Of a DNA stretch of 23,413 nucleotides, positions 1 through 6,958 are shown piece by piece. Position numbers and translations under genes: made by a program. The stretch is from an uncultured Verrucomicrobiota bacterium (GTDB taxonomy: Bacteria; Verrucomicrobiota; Kiritimatiellia; RFP12; UBA1067). The DNA lies in NCBI GenBank assembly GCA_945483525.1, contig CALYRV010000017.1, positions 1-23,413 on the forward strand, read 5' to 3'. Position 1 is the first letter of the stretch. Every line of letters begins with the position of its first letter. The notes beneath the pieces are model-generated. The model saw nothing but the letters and a program-made list of their open reading frames with translations. It was not told the DNA's origin and did not search any database.

Positions 1-6
1 AATGAT

Positions 7-15
7 TTATCAACA
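7..15 (+). promoter_or_regulatory. DnaA-box-like 9-mer upstream of dnaN
   Basis: TTATCAACA differs by one base from the classical DnaA box TTATCCACA. It lies about 90 bp before dnaN in very AT-rich DNA. The same 9-mer recurs on the minus strand at 3407-3415 inside a cluster of similar sites, which makes chance less likely. A single box could reflect DnaA control of dnaN, or the edge of an origin lying left of the window. Confidence 0.45.
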
Positions 16-64
16 CTGTGAACATTCCTATTAATATTAATTTTAAAATACACTAAATATTATT

Positions 65-73
65 TGATATAAT
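65..73 (+). promoter_or_regulatory. dnaN promoter, extended -10
   Basis: A perfect -10 box TATAAT (68-73) is preceded by TG at 65-66 and one base. No convincing -35 box is seen 17 bp upstream, which is common for extended -10 promoters. The expected start near 80 gives a leader of about 27 nt containing the AAGGA ribosome site at 96-100. Confidence 0.6.
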
Positions 74-106
74 ACCATCAAACTTCATAATTAAAAAGGA
101 TGCATC

Positions 107-1201
107 ATGAAATTCAAGATTGTGAGAAGCACGTTTATTGAAGGTCTTAAGAGTGTTCAGAATATAGTGGCCGGAAAGGGGTCTTTGCCTATCCTTCAAA
201 ACGTATTGATTGAAGCTATAGGAAAAGAACTTACACTTACCACTACAGACCTTGATATTTCGATTAAGAGCAGAGTAGAATGTACTGTAATAGAGAGCGG
301 ACTCAGTACGCTACCTGTAAAATTACTATTCAATACAATACTTAAAGCTCCGGAAGGAGAAATAGAAGTAGATATAGATGCTAAGGATAAGGCTACAATC
401 AAGGCTGGAAGTTCACGGACCACATTGAATGGAAAACCAGAAGCCGAATTTCCTCGGATGAATACAGATGAAGATTACAGTGAGTATACTATTTCCAGCA
501 CTGTAATGAAGGAAATGCTTCGAAAGACGGCATATGCAGCTTCTCAGGATGATACTCGTAGAACACTTAAGGGTGTGCTTATGAGTTTTAAGGAAGGAAA
601 ATTGACGATGGTCGCGACGGATGGAAGACGCCTCGCCATGGTTGAGAATGAAGTGGAATTTCCAATTAATGCGGAAAAGGATATTGTACTTCCTTCAAAG
701 GCAGTACAAGAACTCCTGCGTTCATTGTCTGGTGATGACAATATGAAGGTAGTGGTTCAAAAAAATAAGATTTGCTTTGAGCTTAATAATGTAATCATAT
801 ATTCGAAACTGATGGATGACGCTTATCCAAACTACAGACAAGTTATTCCAAAAGATACTGCTGAGACTATAGAAATAGATAGACAATTACTGTTGGATGC
901 TCTTGATCGTGCATCGGTGATGACAATGGATGAAGCTCATTCAACTAAGCTTACATTTGAAAACAATAAATTAATTGTGACCTCCGCTGCATCTGAAATA
1001 GGTGAAGCAAAAGATGTAGTACCAATTAAATATGCAGGAGAGAAAATTGAAATAATGTTTAATCCTACATATGTAATGGATCCTCTTAAGGCAATAGATG
1101 AGGATGTAATTATATTCAAATTGAATAACGGTCATTCACCGGCGATGATTAAATGCTCTATTCCTTTTCTTTACGTACTTATGCCATTGCGTATCAACTG
1201 A
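107..1201 (+). CDS. dnaN: DNA polymerase III subunit beta (sliding clamp)
   Basis: This is the ring-shaped clamp that tethers DNA polymerase III to DNA and docks other replication and repair proteins. The 364-residue length is normal for the family. Visible family signatures are LPILQNVLI near the N-terminus, VATDGRRLA in the middle domain, YPNYRQVIP at the start of the third domain and the C-terminal YVLMPLRIN that forms part of the peptide-binding pocket. AAGGA lies 6 nt before the ATG, fixing the start. A DnaA-box-like site and extended -10 promoter lie upstream. It is followed by a methyltransferase gene rather than the common recF/gyrB. The gene is clearly AT-richer than genes in the middle of the window. 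Confidence 0.98.
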   Translation: MKFKIVRSTFIEGLKSVQNIVAGKGSLPILQNVLIEAIGKELTLTTTDLDISIKSRVECTVIESGLSTLPVKLLFNTILKAPEGEIEVDIDAKDKATIKAGSSRTTLNGKPEAEFPRMNTDEDYSEYTISSTVMKEMLRKTAYAASQDDTRRTLKGVLMSFKEGKLTMVATDGRRLAMVENEVEFPINAEKDIVLPSKAVQELLRSLSGDDNMKVVVQKNKICFELNNVIIYSKLMDDAYPNYRQVIPKDTAETIEIDRQLLLDALDRASVMTMDEAHSTKLTFENNKLIVTSAASEIGEAKDVVPIKYAGEKIEIMFNPTYVMDPLKAIDEDVIIFKLNNGHSPAMIKCSIPFLYVLMPLRIN

Positions 1202-1253
1202 AGTAAATATTCAGTTGAGAATTAAAGGTGTATTGAAAGTTAAAGGGTAGACA

Positions 1254-2510
1254 ATGAATTTGTGGCTTAATAAGGATTATCCAATTATAATTTCCTGCGC
1301 GAAAGAACTATCGCGATGGACGGAAATAGAAGTTTTACAACTTGGATATCATCCGATCGAAGTAACAGAAAATACGGTCGTGGTTCGTGGAGATATGAGA
1401 GATATAATGAAACTCAATCTTCAGTTACGAACCGCACATCGTGTACTTGTACCGTTACTTCGTACAGAATGTCGTAATATTAAAGATCTTTATCAAGCGG
1501 CCAATTCAATCGATTGGGAAAATCTGCTTGAAGCAGATGGGTATTTTTCTGTTTCCTCGATTGTTCATAATTACACTATTCGCGATACTCGCCTACCGTC
1601 GTTATATACCAAAGATGCTATTGTCGATCGTATGCGTGACAAATGTCAGCGTCGACCGGATTCTGGCGGAGAAAACAAAGGTGCAGCGGTATTTGTGTAT
1701 TGGGAACGTGATGAAGTAATAATTTATCTTGATACTTCGGGTGAACCGCTGTCAAAGCGCGGATATCGTAAAATTCCTGGATCAGCTCCGATGCAGGAAA
1801 CGTTAGCTGCTGCCTGTATCATGGCATTACGTTGGGATAAGAAAACTCCATTTATTTCACCAATGTGCGGTTCTGGTACTCCTGCAATCGAAGCTGCAAT
1901 GATGGCGATAAATCGCGCTCCGGGATCACTAAAGGGACATTTCGCATTTCAGTCCGTCAAAGGTTACAATCGTATTATTCCGGGTGAATCAGCTCCGATT
2001 ATCGCGCCTCGTCAACATACTGGTGCGTCGCCGGAACAAATCTGGAAAGAAATGATTCTTGCGGCGAAGAAAGCTGAAATAACTGAAGGACTTCCAAAGA
2101 TTATCGCGACGGACATTTCACCAGAAGCGGTTGAGAACGCACATACTAATGCAATTGCCGCGGGTGTTGCACCATACATCGAATTTAAAGCGTGCGACTT
2201 TGCTGATACCCCGATTCCTCCGACTCCCACGTCTGACGTTAATTCGTTTAAGGGCGTGGTCTTCTTCAATCCCGAATATGGTATCCGCCTTGGAACATTC
2301 GAGGAACTTGCGCCAGTATACGAACGCATAGGATATTTCATGAACGAGAAGTGTTACGGGTATAACGGTGGGCTAATCACCGGTAATCCTGACCTTGCCC
2401 GACTAGTGAATCTCTATTATAAAACCCGAGTTCCGTTTTTTAACGGACCTATCGATTGCCGGCTGTTCATTTATCCCGGCTGTGAAACCAAAGGACAGAA
2501 TGTAGAATGA
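1254..2510 (+). CDS. THUMP-domain class I SAM-dependent RNA methyltransferase (RlmL N-half/YpsC-like)
   Basis: Predicted to methylate a guanine in 23S rRNA using S-adenosylmethionine. Residues 1-165 look like the ferredoxin-like plus THUMP RNA-binding region. The methyltransferase domain has the SAM-binding loop SPMCGSGTPAIEAA (202-215), an acidic motif ATDISPEA (285-292) and a catalytic-type motif FFNPEYG (337-343). The family normally has NPPYG; here the second proline is glutamate, which is odd but leaves the Asn and Tyr intact. Length 418 matches stand-alone bacterial members rather than the fused RlmKL. AAAGGG lies about 7 nt before the ATG. The stop overlaps the next start (ATGA), so the two are co-translated. 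The exact target base is not established by sequence. Confidence 0.85.
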   Translation: MNLWLNKDYPIIISCAKELSRWTEIEVLQLGYHPIEVTENTVVVRGDMRDIMKLNLQLRTAHRVLVPLLRTECRNIKDLYQAANSIDWENLLEADGYFSVSSIVHNYTIRDTRLPSLYTKDAIVDRMRDKCQRRPDSGGENKGAAVFVYWERDEVIIYLDTSGEPLSKRGYRKIPGSAPMQETLAAACIMALRWDKKTPFISPMCGSGTPAIEAAMMAINRAPGSLKGHFAFQSVKGYNRIIPGESAPIIAPRQHTGASPEQIWKEMILAAKKAEITEGLPKIIATDISPEAVENAHTNAIAAGVAPYIEFKACDFADTPIPPTPTSDVNSFKGVVFFNPEYGIRLGTFEELAPVYERIGYFMNEKCYGYNGGLITGNPDLARLVNLYYKTRVPFFNGPIDCRLFIYPGCETKGQNVE

Positions 2511-3232
2511 AATTCGAAGAATTTTTGAAACCCACCGTAAATACTACGGAACCAGCGCAAGAGATTTCACAGGAGGTCTCTGCTGAAAGCGATGTCACTA
2601 AAACTGAAGAGATAAACAAAAACTCCGATGCGCCGATAGATTCGCTAGCCCAAGAAATGATGGCTCCAGAGAAATTGGAAGAAATCGACGATTCGCAACA
2701 ACTTGAGGTTTCCAATGCGGTGGTCGAAGAACTTGCCAGGGATTCCGTTGAACAGCAAGAGACGATCAAAAAGTTGCGTAAAAAAGTCAGCGATCTGCAG
2801 AGTGAAATTGCAGCGTTCAAACTGAAAATTGAACAACAGAATATAGCGTTGGCCAAAGTCGGTGAAACACTGGCGAAGAATTCTGAGGTACCAGAATCGA
2901 CCAAAGTGACACTTCTTGAACGGGATACAGAGCTTCCGGACCGTTTTAAAGGGGAGACCCGCGATCACGTGCTTGAAGCGCTTAAGGAAGCCCGCGATAC
3001 AGCCGAGAAGGACGGACGTCTTCGTCATGCACAGATTCTCGAATCGGTGCTGTGCGCTAATGAGCCGAACGGAAATCTTGCCAAGAAGCGTGAAGAACTC
3101 AAGAAACTGTTTGAGGCGAATGCTAATCTGGTATCCGGTCCGGTGATTGAAGAACTGCAGAGGCGTGGTATTTCGTATAAAAACGGCGAAGAATATCTGC
3201 TTCCTTCAGAAATACTCAAACGAACATACTGA
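2507..3232 (+). CDS. Uncharacterised acidic coiled-coil protein
   Basis: I do not recognise this 241-residue protein. Residues 1-75 are acidic, rich in Glu, Ser and Thr, and probably disordered. Residues about 78-135 carry a heptad-like pattern (ETIKKLRKKVSDLQSEI) typical of a coiled coil. Residues 143-241 look like a compact, charged helical domain (RFKGETRDHVLEALKEARD, then KKREELKKLFEANANL). There is no signal peptide, membrane segment or catalytic motif. It overlaps the preceding methyltransferase by 4 bp and sits in the dnaN group, so a role with replication, ribosome or cell-cycle functions is possible but only guessed. A strong inverted repeat follows 25 bp after the stop. Confidence 0.75.
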   Translation: MKFEEFLKPTVNTTEPAQEISQEVSAESDVTKTEEINKNSDAPIDSLAQEMMAPEKLEEIDDSQQLEVSNAVVEELARDSVEQQETIKKLRKKVSDLQSEIAAFKLKIEQQNIALAKVGETLAKNSEVPESTKVTLLERDTELPDRFKGETRDHVLEALKEARDTAEKDGRLRHAQILESVLCANEPNGNLAKKREELKKLFEANANLVSGPVIEELQRRGISYKNGEEYLLPSEILKRTY

Positions 3233-3257
3233 TTTTATTATAAGTCTTAAGAGTATG

Positions 3258-3307
3258 ATGCTATAAGTCTCATTGGCAAAGCAATATGCCAATGAGACTT
3301 ATAGCAT
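3258..3307. repeat. Perfect 21-bp inverted repeat with 8-nt loop
   Basis: The left arm 3258-3278 begins ATGCTATAAGTCTCATT. It is an exact reverse complement of the right arm 3287-3307, with loop AAGCAATA (3279-3286). The 9-mer TATAAGTCT of the left arm also occurs as a direct repeat at 3239-3247. The stem could end transcription of the preceding gene, but the tail is TTATTAGG rather than a T-run, so it may instead be a cruciform or protein-binding site beside the DnaA-like cluster. Confidence 0.85.
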
Positions 3308-3319
3308 TTATTAGGATGA

Positions 3320-3415
3320 TTATAAACAGAAATATAAACAACTGTTAATAAAAACTCGTAAACATTGTTTATATCTATGTTCATTTGTTTATAATTATGT
3401 TGATAGTGTTGATAA
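3320..3415. promoter_or_regulatory. Cluster of seven DnaA-box-like 9-mers, candidate origin or DnaA-controlled region
   Basis: Within 96 AT-rich bases there are seven sites fitting TTATNAACA with at most one mismatch. Plus strand: TTATAAACA (3320-3328) and ATATAAACA (3332-3340). Minus strand: TTATTAACA (3343-3351), ATATAAACA (3366-3374), TTATAAACA (3386-3394), CTATCAACA (3398-3406) and TTATCAACA (3407-3415). The last two abut each other. Iterated DnaA boxes in AT-rich intergenic DNA near dnaN are the usual look of a bacterial origin. The boxes are not the strict consensus, and AT-richness raises the chance rate, so the call is tentative. Confidence 0.45.
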
Positions 3416-3423
3416 CTGACCCC

Positions 3424-3452
3424 TTGTAAGTTGATATTATAAAGAGTACAAT
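3424..3452 (+). promoter_or_regulatory. Promoter of the XRE/zinc-ribbon gene
   Basis: TTGTAA (3424-3429) and TACAAT (3447-3452) are separated by 17 bp, the ideal sigma-70 spacing. The expected start near 3459-3460 leaves only about 7 nt before the ATG at 3467, and no Shine-Dalgarno sequence is present. The promoter directly abuts the DnaA-like cluster, so binding there could regulate it. Confidence 0.5.
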
Positions 3453-3466
3453 ATTGACCTGCTGTT

Positions 3467-3940
3467 ATGAAAGGACTTTCGAGAGAGTTTTGTGAGAAGA
3501 TTGCGCTTGCCCGACGGGAAGCTGGTATCTCGCAGACGGAGCTAGCTGCTGAAATTGGTTGTAAGCAGTCAGCCCTTTCGCCATTTGAGCGTGGTGATGG
3601 CACGAAGCTGAGTGATGAGGCGATTCAGAAGCTTTCCGCCAAGTTTGGTGTCCCGATTCCCAAGGATACGTCATCCATTGTTAATGCTCCGGTTTTCAAT
3701 CCCCAGCCTGCCACATCAGCGGCCACGGGCTTCTGTCCCAATCCTGATTGTCCAAGTCACCGTAAGATTCAGATGGGCGGAAGGGCGGTGATCATTCCGG
3801 AGCGTAAACTATCTGATCCTGTAGGCGGAAGGTTTTGTGCTCTTTGCGGAGAGGTACTGGAACGTAAGTGCCCAAATTGTGGTTCTCCAGTTCACGACGG
3901 TGCTGTTTGTTCGTTCTGTGGCAAACCATATGTCGCCTAA
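3467..3940 (+). CDS. XRE-type helix-turn-helix protein with zinc-ribbon C-terminus
   Basis: A 157-residue probable DNA-binding regulator. Residues 8-64 form an XRE/Cro helix-turn-helix (ARREAGISQTELAAEIGCKQ, then a second half to FGVPI). The C-terminal half has zinc-binding pairs: C90/C95 with H98, C124/C127, C135/C138 and C148/C151. The last three pairs read as back-to-back zinc knuckles (CALCG, CPNCG, CSFCG). The start follows a good -35/-10 pair with almost no leader. The 3' end overlaps the start of birA. In biotin-controlled systems BirA itself carries the regulatory helix-turn-helix; here BirA has none and this separate regulator precedes it, so a link to biotin or to the adjacent DnaA-like region is possible but unproven. 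Confidence 0.8.
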   Translation: MKGLSREFCEKIALARREAGISQTELAAEIGCKQSALSPFERGDGTKLSDEAIQKLSAKFGVPIPKDTSSIVNAPVFNPQPATSAATGFCPNPDCPSHRKIQMGGRAVIIPERKLSDPVGGRFCALCGEVLERKCPNCGSPVHDGAVCSFCGKPYVA

Positions 3941-4664
3941 GAGTAAAGGTGAGAGAGTGCGGTGGAAAATTCATAGATTCGACCGTACTGAATCGACCAA
4001 TCTGTTGGCGATACGGGGTAATCCAGGCGATGTTTTCGTAGCCGCTGAACAAACTGCAGGTCGAGGTCGCTTAGATCACAAATGGCATTCTTGCCGCGGT
4101 CAGAATCTGTTGATGAGTGCGGTACTTGATGTAACCGATATCGCTCCCACCGAAGTCGCCACCTTTCCGCTTCTCGCCGGTGTTGCGATAATAAAAACAA
4201 TTAAACGACTTAGTCAATTCCGACCTGATTCCTTAACCTTGCATCTCAAGTGGCCTAACGACGTCTATCTCAACTCGCGCAAGGTCTGCGGAATTCTCTG
4301 TGAACGGCACGGAGATAAAATCGTCGTCGGGATCGGACTCAATGTCCGTCAGCTGACGTTTCCAGAAGAGTTGAAGGACAAGGCGACTTCCTTGGCGTTG
4401 TCCGGAATAGATATTACCGTCGATGAAGCTTTGGATAAAGGACTCTCGTCACTAAGTGAAATCTACGAGTCTTGGCGTCGCAGCGGTTTTGCCGCGATCT
4501 GTCCCGAGATCGACGGAATCGATTTCCTTAAAGGCCGCGAAGTGTCCGTTTTTCAGACCGATGACGACGCGGCTCCGATTCGCGGCATTTGCGGCGGCAT
4601 CACTTCCGACGGTTCGCTCCTCGTCGGCGACAAGCATATCTACGCCGGCGAAGTCCGTTGGTGA
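3930..4664 (+). CDS. birA: Biotin--[acetyl-CoA-carboxylase] ligase, monofunctional
   Basis: Attaches biotin via biotinyl-AMP to a lysine of carrier domains such as acetyl-CoA carboxylase BCCP. The 244-residue form lacks the N-terminal helix-turn-helix of E. coli BirA, so it is the enzyme-only class. Signatures: substrate contact RTESTN (19-24), nucleotide loop AGRGRLDHKW (43-52), KWPND (107-111), RKVCGIL (117-123) with the catalytic-type lysine, and GIGLNV (134-139), followed by the SH3-like C-terminal domain. The frame is open further upstream to 3837, but that part lies inside the zinc-ribbon gene; ATG 3930, giving an 11-bp overlap, brings the first motif to the normal place. The last codons are duplicated just downstream (4676-4692). 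Confidence 0.92.
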   Translation: MSPKSKGERVRWKIHRFDRTESTNLLAIRGNPGDVFVAAEQTAGRGRLDHKWHSCRGQNLLMSAVLDVTDIAPTEVATFPLLAGVAIIKTIKRLSQFRPDSLTLHLKWPNDVYLNSRKVCGILCERHGDKIVVGIGLNVRQLTFPEELKDKATSLALSGIDITVDEALDKGLSSLSEIYESWRRSGFAAICPEIDGIDFLKGREVSVFQTDDDAAPIRGICGGITSDGSLLVGDKHIYAGEVRW

Positions 4665-4692
4665 TGACGACCGCAGCGAAGTACGCTGGTGA
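4648..4692. repeat. Direct duplication of the birA 3' end
   Basis: GCGAAGTCCGTTGGTGA (4648-4664), which encodes the last residues EVRW and stop of birA, recurs as GCGAAGTACGCTGGTGA (4676-4692) with two mismatches, 28 bp downstream. The second copy is outside the gene and lies just before the proC promoter, so it looks like a small tandem duplication. Confidence 0.75.
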
Positions 4693-4697
4693 AAATA

Positions 4698-4706
4698 TGA
4701 TATAAT
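4698..4706 (+). promoter_or_regulatory. proC promoter, extended -10, leaderless
   Basis: TGATATAAT at 4698-4706 is a perfect extended -10 element. Only 7 nt separate it from the proC ATG at 4714, so transcription should begin on or next to the start codon. No ribosome-binding site is present. Confidence 0.65.
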
Positions 4707-4713
4707 AAGCCGC

Positions 4714-5475
4714 ATGAAAATTGGATTTTTCGGTGCGGGCAAGATGGCGGAGGGTATTCTCTCTGCAATCGAGCACAAGCGTTGCGTCATCATGGCCGAG
4801 AAGGTTGAGGCGCGCGCGAAGGAATTGAAGTCCAAGTACGGCGTTAAAGTCGTCGCGGATGTGAAGGAGGTCACGAAGAAATGTGATCTCATCTTTCTCG
4901 CTGTGCGTCCGCAGGATGTCGACACGGTTGCGGCGGAAGTGAAGCCTCTGCTTAAAAAGGGGCAGGTCCTGGTTTCTATCGTCGCAGGTAAGACGGTTGC
5001 GAGACTGAAGGCTGCTTTCGGATCGAAGGCGAAGATCATCCGCGTGATGCCCAATCTTGCGCTTCGTGCGAAGGCTGGCATGTGTGCGATCACCGCGCAC
5101 CATCCTGAAGTCGAGAAGATCCTCGGCGGCGCCGGTGCGACGGTCGTCCTGAAGGAAAAGGATTTCGACGCGGTCACCGCGCTTTCGGGATCGGGTCCCG
5201 CGTACTTCGCGTATATGGAAGAGGCGATGATGGAAGGCGGCGTCGCGCTCGGACTCAAACCCGCCGTCGCTCGGTTGCTCGCCGAACAGACGATGTTCGG
5301 CACCGCGAAGTTCCTGCGCGAGAGCGGCATGGAGCTCCGTCCCTTCATCGACGGCGTCTGCACCAAGGGCGGTACGACCGCCGCGGGCATGAAGTTCCTT
5401 TCGAAACCCGGCTTCAAGAAACAGGTCGCCCAGACCCTCGCCGCCGCCGCGAAGCGCTCGAAGGAATTGGCTTGA
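4714..5475 (+). CDS. proC: Pyrroline-5-carboxylate reductase
   Basis: Catalyses the last step of proline synthesis, NAD(P)H-dependent reduction of pyrroline-5-carboxylate, in the cytoplasm. The 253-residue length is near the family norm. The N-terminal Rossmann motif is IGFFGAGKMAEGI (3-15). VRPQDV (64-69), IRVMPNLAL (109-117), LSGSGPAYF (157-165) and TKGGTTAAGM (217-226) are the usual family blocks, the last two lining the active site. The family usually reads PGGTT; here it is KGGTT. The ATG is placed by the -10 box only 7 nt upstream and by the immediate Rossmann start. No other proline gene is beside it. Confidence 0.96.
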   Translation: MKIGFFGAGKMAEGILSAIEHKRCVIMAEKVEARAKELKSKYGVKVVADVKEVTKKCDLIFLAVRPQDVDTVAAEVKPLLKKGQVLVSIVAGKTVARLKAAFGSKAKIIRVMPNLALRAKAGMCAITAHHPEVEKILGGAGATVVLKEKDFDAVTALSGSGPAYFAYMEEAMMEGGVALGLKPAVARLLAEQTMFGTAKFLRESGMELRPFIDGVCTKGGTTAAGMKFLSKPGFKKQVAQTLAAAAKRSKELA

Positions 5476-5492
5476 TGAATTCCACAGTCGAA

Positions 5493-5520
5493 CTAATCTC
5501 TATTTTCTAATCTCTGTTCC
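5493..5520. repeat. Heptamer tandem repeat, 4 units
   Basis: CTAATCT, CTATTTT, CTAATCT, CTGTTCC follow each other with an exact 7-bp period between proC and the next gene, filling most of the 47-bp gap. It is one of six such short-period repeats in the window, each with a different unit. Confidence 0.65.
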
Positions 5521-5522
5521 CA

Positions 5523-5891
5523 ATGATCGAAGAGCTCAACTATGGTGGCGACGAATTCGAGGATATCCTTGCGCGCGATCACCGATATAATCCACGAGCC
5601 TACACGCTACTGCTGGACGTGATCCACGCGCTGAGCGGACCAGAACACGACAAGCATATGGACGCGTATGCGATAATGGACGAGTTCAAGGAAACCGCGC
5701 TCGACCAGTTCGGTCCGATGACCTATCGTGTCCTCACCGAGTGGGGGCTTTCGTGTTGCGAAGACCTCGGCGAGATGATGTTCAACCTCGCCGATTCAGG
5801 GCGCGTTCAGCGTGATCCCGATGACGAGAAGTCGAGTTTTATCGGCGGTTACGATTTTGAAGAGACGTTTCTAAATCCTTACGCCACCTGA
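5523..5891 (+). CDS. Minf_1886 family protein
   Basis: A 122-residue cytoplasmic protein of unknown function. The pattern DHRYNPRAYTLLLDVIHAL (19-37) and, later, ALDQFGPMTYRVLTEWGL with EDLGEMMFNLADSG is the hallmark of the Minf_1886 family, which is common in Verrucomicrobia and other PVC bacteria. There are no membrane segments or metal motifs. No ribosome site is visible before the ATG, which follows the heptamer repeat immediately. Its stop overlaps the start of tcdA by one base (TGATG), so the two are translationally coupled. Family assignment is from recall of the conserved blocks. Confidence 0.8.
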   Translation: MIEELNYGGDEFEDILARDHRYNPRAYTLLLDVIHALSGPEHDKHMDAYAIMDEFKETALDQFGPMTYRVLTEWGLSCCEDLGEMMFNLADSGRVQRDPDDEKSSFIGGYDFEETFLNPYAT

Positions 5892-6571
5892 TGAATACCG
5901 AACGCACCGAGACCTTGCTTGGCAAAGAATGGATGAACCGTCTTAAGCAGCTACATGTTGCGGTGTACGGTCTCGGAGGGGTTGGTGGATGGTGCTGCGA
6001 GGCGCTCGTCCGTAGCGGCGTCGGCAAGCTCACGATCATCGACGATGATATCGTGCAACCGTCCAATCTCAACCGCCAGTGCTGCGCCACAGCGAAGACG
6101 ATTGGAATGAAGAAGGCGGACGCGATGAAGTCTCGGCTTCTTGAAATCAATCCCGATGCGGACATCACCGCTGTTTCCGAACGCTTCGTTCCCGGCATGC
6201 ATCCGGTCGTCTGTGACGTGATCGTTGACGCGATCGATTCCGTCGACTGCAAGTTCGCGCTCATCCTGGAGGCGAAGATAGCGGGAATTGAAATCGTCAG
6301 TTCTCTCGGCGCCGCGAAACGACTTGATCCGACGAAGGTTGAGCTCAAACGGTTTTCAAAAGTCGAAGGAGATGCGCTCGCGCGAGCGCTACGTCAGCGG
6401 ATCAAGGAGCTTGCGAAAAGATCGCCGACTCCGCTTCCGAAAATCGATTTTCTTTGCGCGGTCTCGTCTGAAACGCCGGCACCCATAGCCTCGCTCGGTT
6501 CGATGATGCCGGTGACGGCGGCGTTCGGACTCGTCCTCGCGTCTGCGGTAGTTGATGGCGTCCGCCGTTGA
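5891..6571 (+). CDS. tcdA: tRNA threonylcarbamoyladenosine dehydratase (ThiF/MoeB/E1-like)
   Basis: Predicted to use ATP to convert the t6A base at position 37 of tRNAs to its cyclic form. The N-terminus ERTETLLGKEWMNRL is typical of TcdA/CsdL. The nucleotide-binding loop is GLGGVGGW (27-34), followed by an acidic strand end IIDDD (49-53), NLNRQ (59-63) with the arginine finger-type residue, and a VDAIDSV motif in the middle. Length 226 is slightly below the roughly 250-270 usual. Other E1-like enzymes (ThiF, MoeB) are possible, but the absence of a zinc-binding CxxC pair and the N-terminal sequence favour TcdA. It starts on the last base of the preceding stop codon. Confidence 0.85.
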   Translation: MNTERTETLLGKEWMNRLKQLHVAVYGLGGVGGWCCEALVRSGVGKLTIIDDDIVQPSNLNRQCCATAKTIGMKKADAMKSRLLEINPDADITAVSERFVPGMHPVVCDVIVDAIDSVDCKFALILEAKIAGIEIVSSLGAAKRLDPTKVELKRFSKVEGDALARALRQRIKELAKRSPTPLPKIDFLCAVSSETPAPIASLGSMMPVTAAFGLVLASAVVDGVRR

Positions 6572-6605
6572 ACCGCAGAACACAAATCGAAGAACGGAGA
6601 TAGTA

Positions 6606-6944
6606 ATGCAGCTCGAATTGAACGGAATTGAAGTAGAATGTGTTATCGGCGAACGTGAAGATGAACGTGATCGTCTGCAACGGTTGCGCATTGATGTCGG
6701 GATGGATATTCCGGATGATGCCGCGGAAACTGATGCGCTTGAAGATACTGTCGATTACGCCGAGCTCACCGAAACGATCCGAGCGGAACTTATCGCGGCG
6801 AAATGCCGGATGATAGAGCGCGCCGCGTATCTCGTCGCGGTGGTGTGTAAGCGCGATCCGCGCGTTCGCTCCGTTACGGCGCACGTCACGAAGTCCGGCG
6901 CAATCCCGCATCTAGCTTCCGCATCGGCGGTATATTCGCTTTGA
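6606..6944 (+). CDS. folB: Dihydroneopterin aldolase
   Basis: Cleaves dihydroneopterin to 6-hydroxymethyl-dihydropterin in folate synthesis. It is 112 residues long, with the family pattern ECVIGEREDERDRLQRLRID (11-30), VDYAEL (49-54), the pterin-binding MIERAA with E71, and HVTKSGAIP (93-101) with the conserved catalytic-type lysine K96. The frame is open from 6552, but that would overlap tcdA and add 18 unlike residues; ATG 6606 has GGAG about 6 nt upstream and matches the family start. The stop codon TGA is part of the extended -10 box of rdgB. No other folate gene is adjacent. Confidence 0.9.
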   Translation: MQLELNGIEVECVIGEREDERDRLQRLRIDVGMDIPDDAAETDALEDTVDYAELTETIRAELIAAKCRMIERAAYLVAVVCKRDPRVRSVTAHVTKSGAIPHLASASAVYSL

Positions 6945-6950
6945 TATAAT
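6942..6950 (+). promoter_or_regulatory. rdgB promoter, extended -10, leaderless
   Basis: TGATATAAT at 6942-6950 is identical to the proC element. Its TGA doubles as the folB stop codon. The rdgB ATG lies 8 nt after the box, so the transcript should begin at or just before the start codon. No ribosome site is seen. Confidence 0.65.
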
Positions 6951-6958
6951 ATTATCGT

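Noticed and set aside
3837..3929. Upstream start for birA
   Set aside because: It would add 31 residues encoded within the zinc-ribbon gene in another frame, without family similarity. ATG 3930 fits the known N-terminus.
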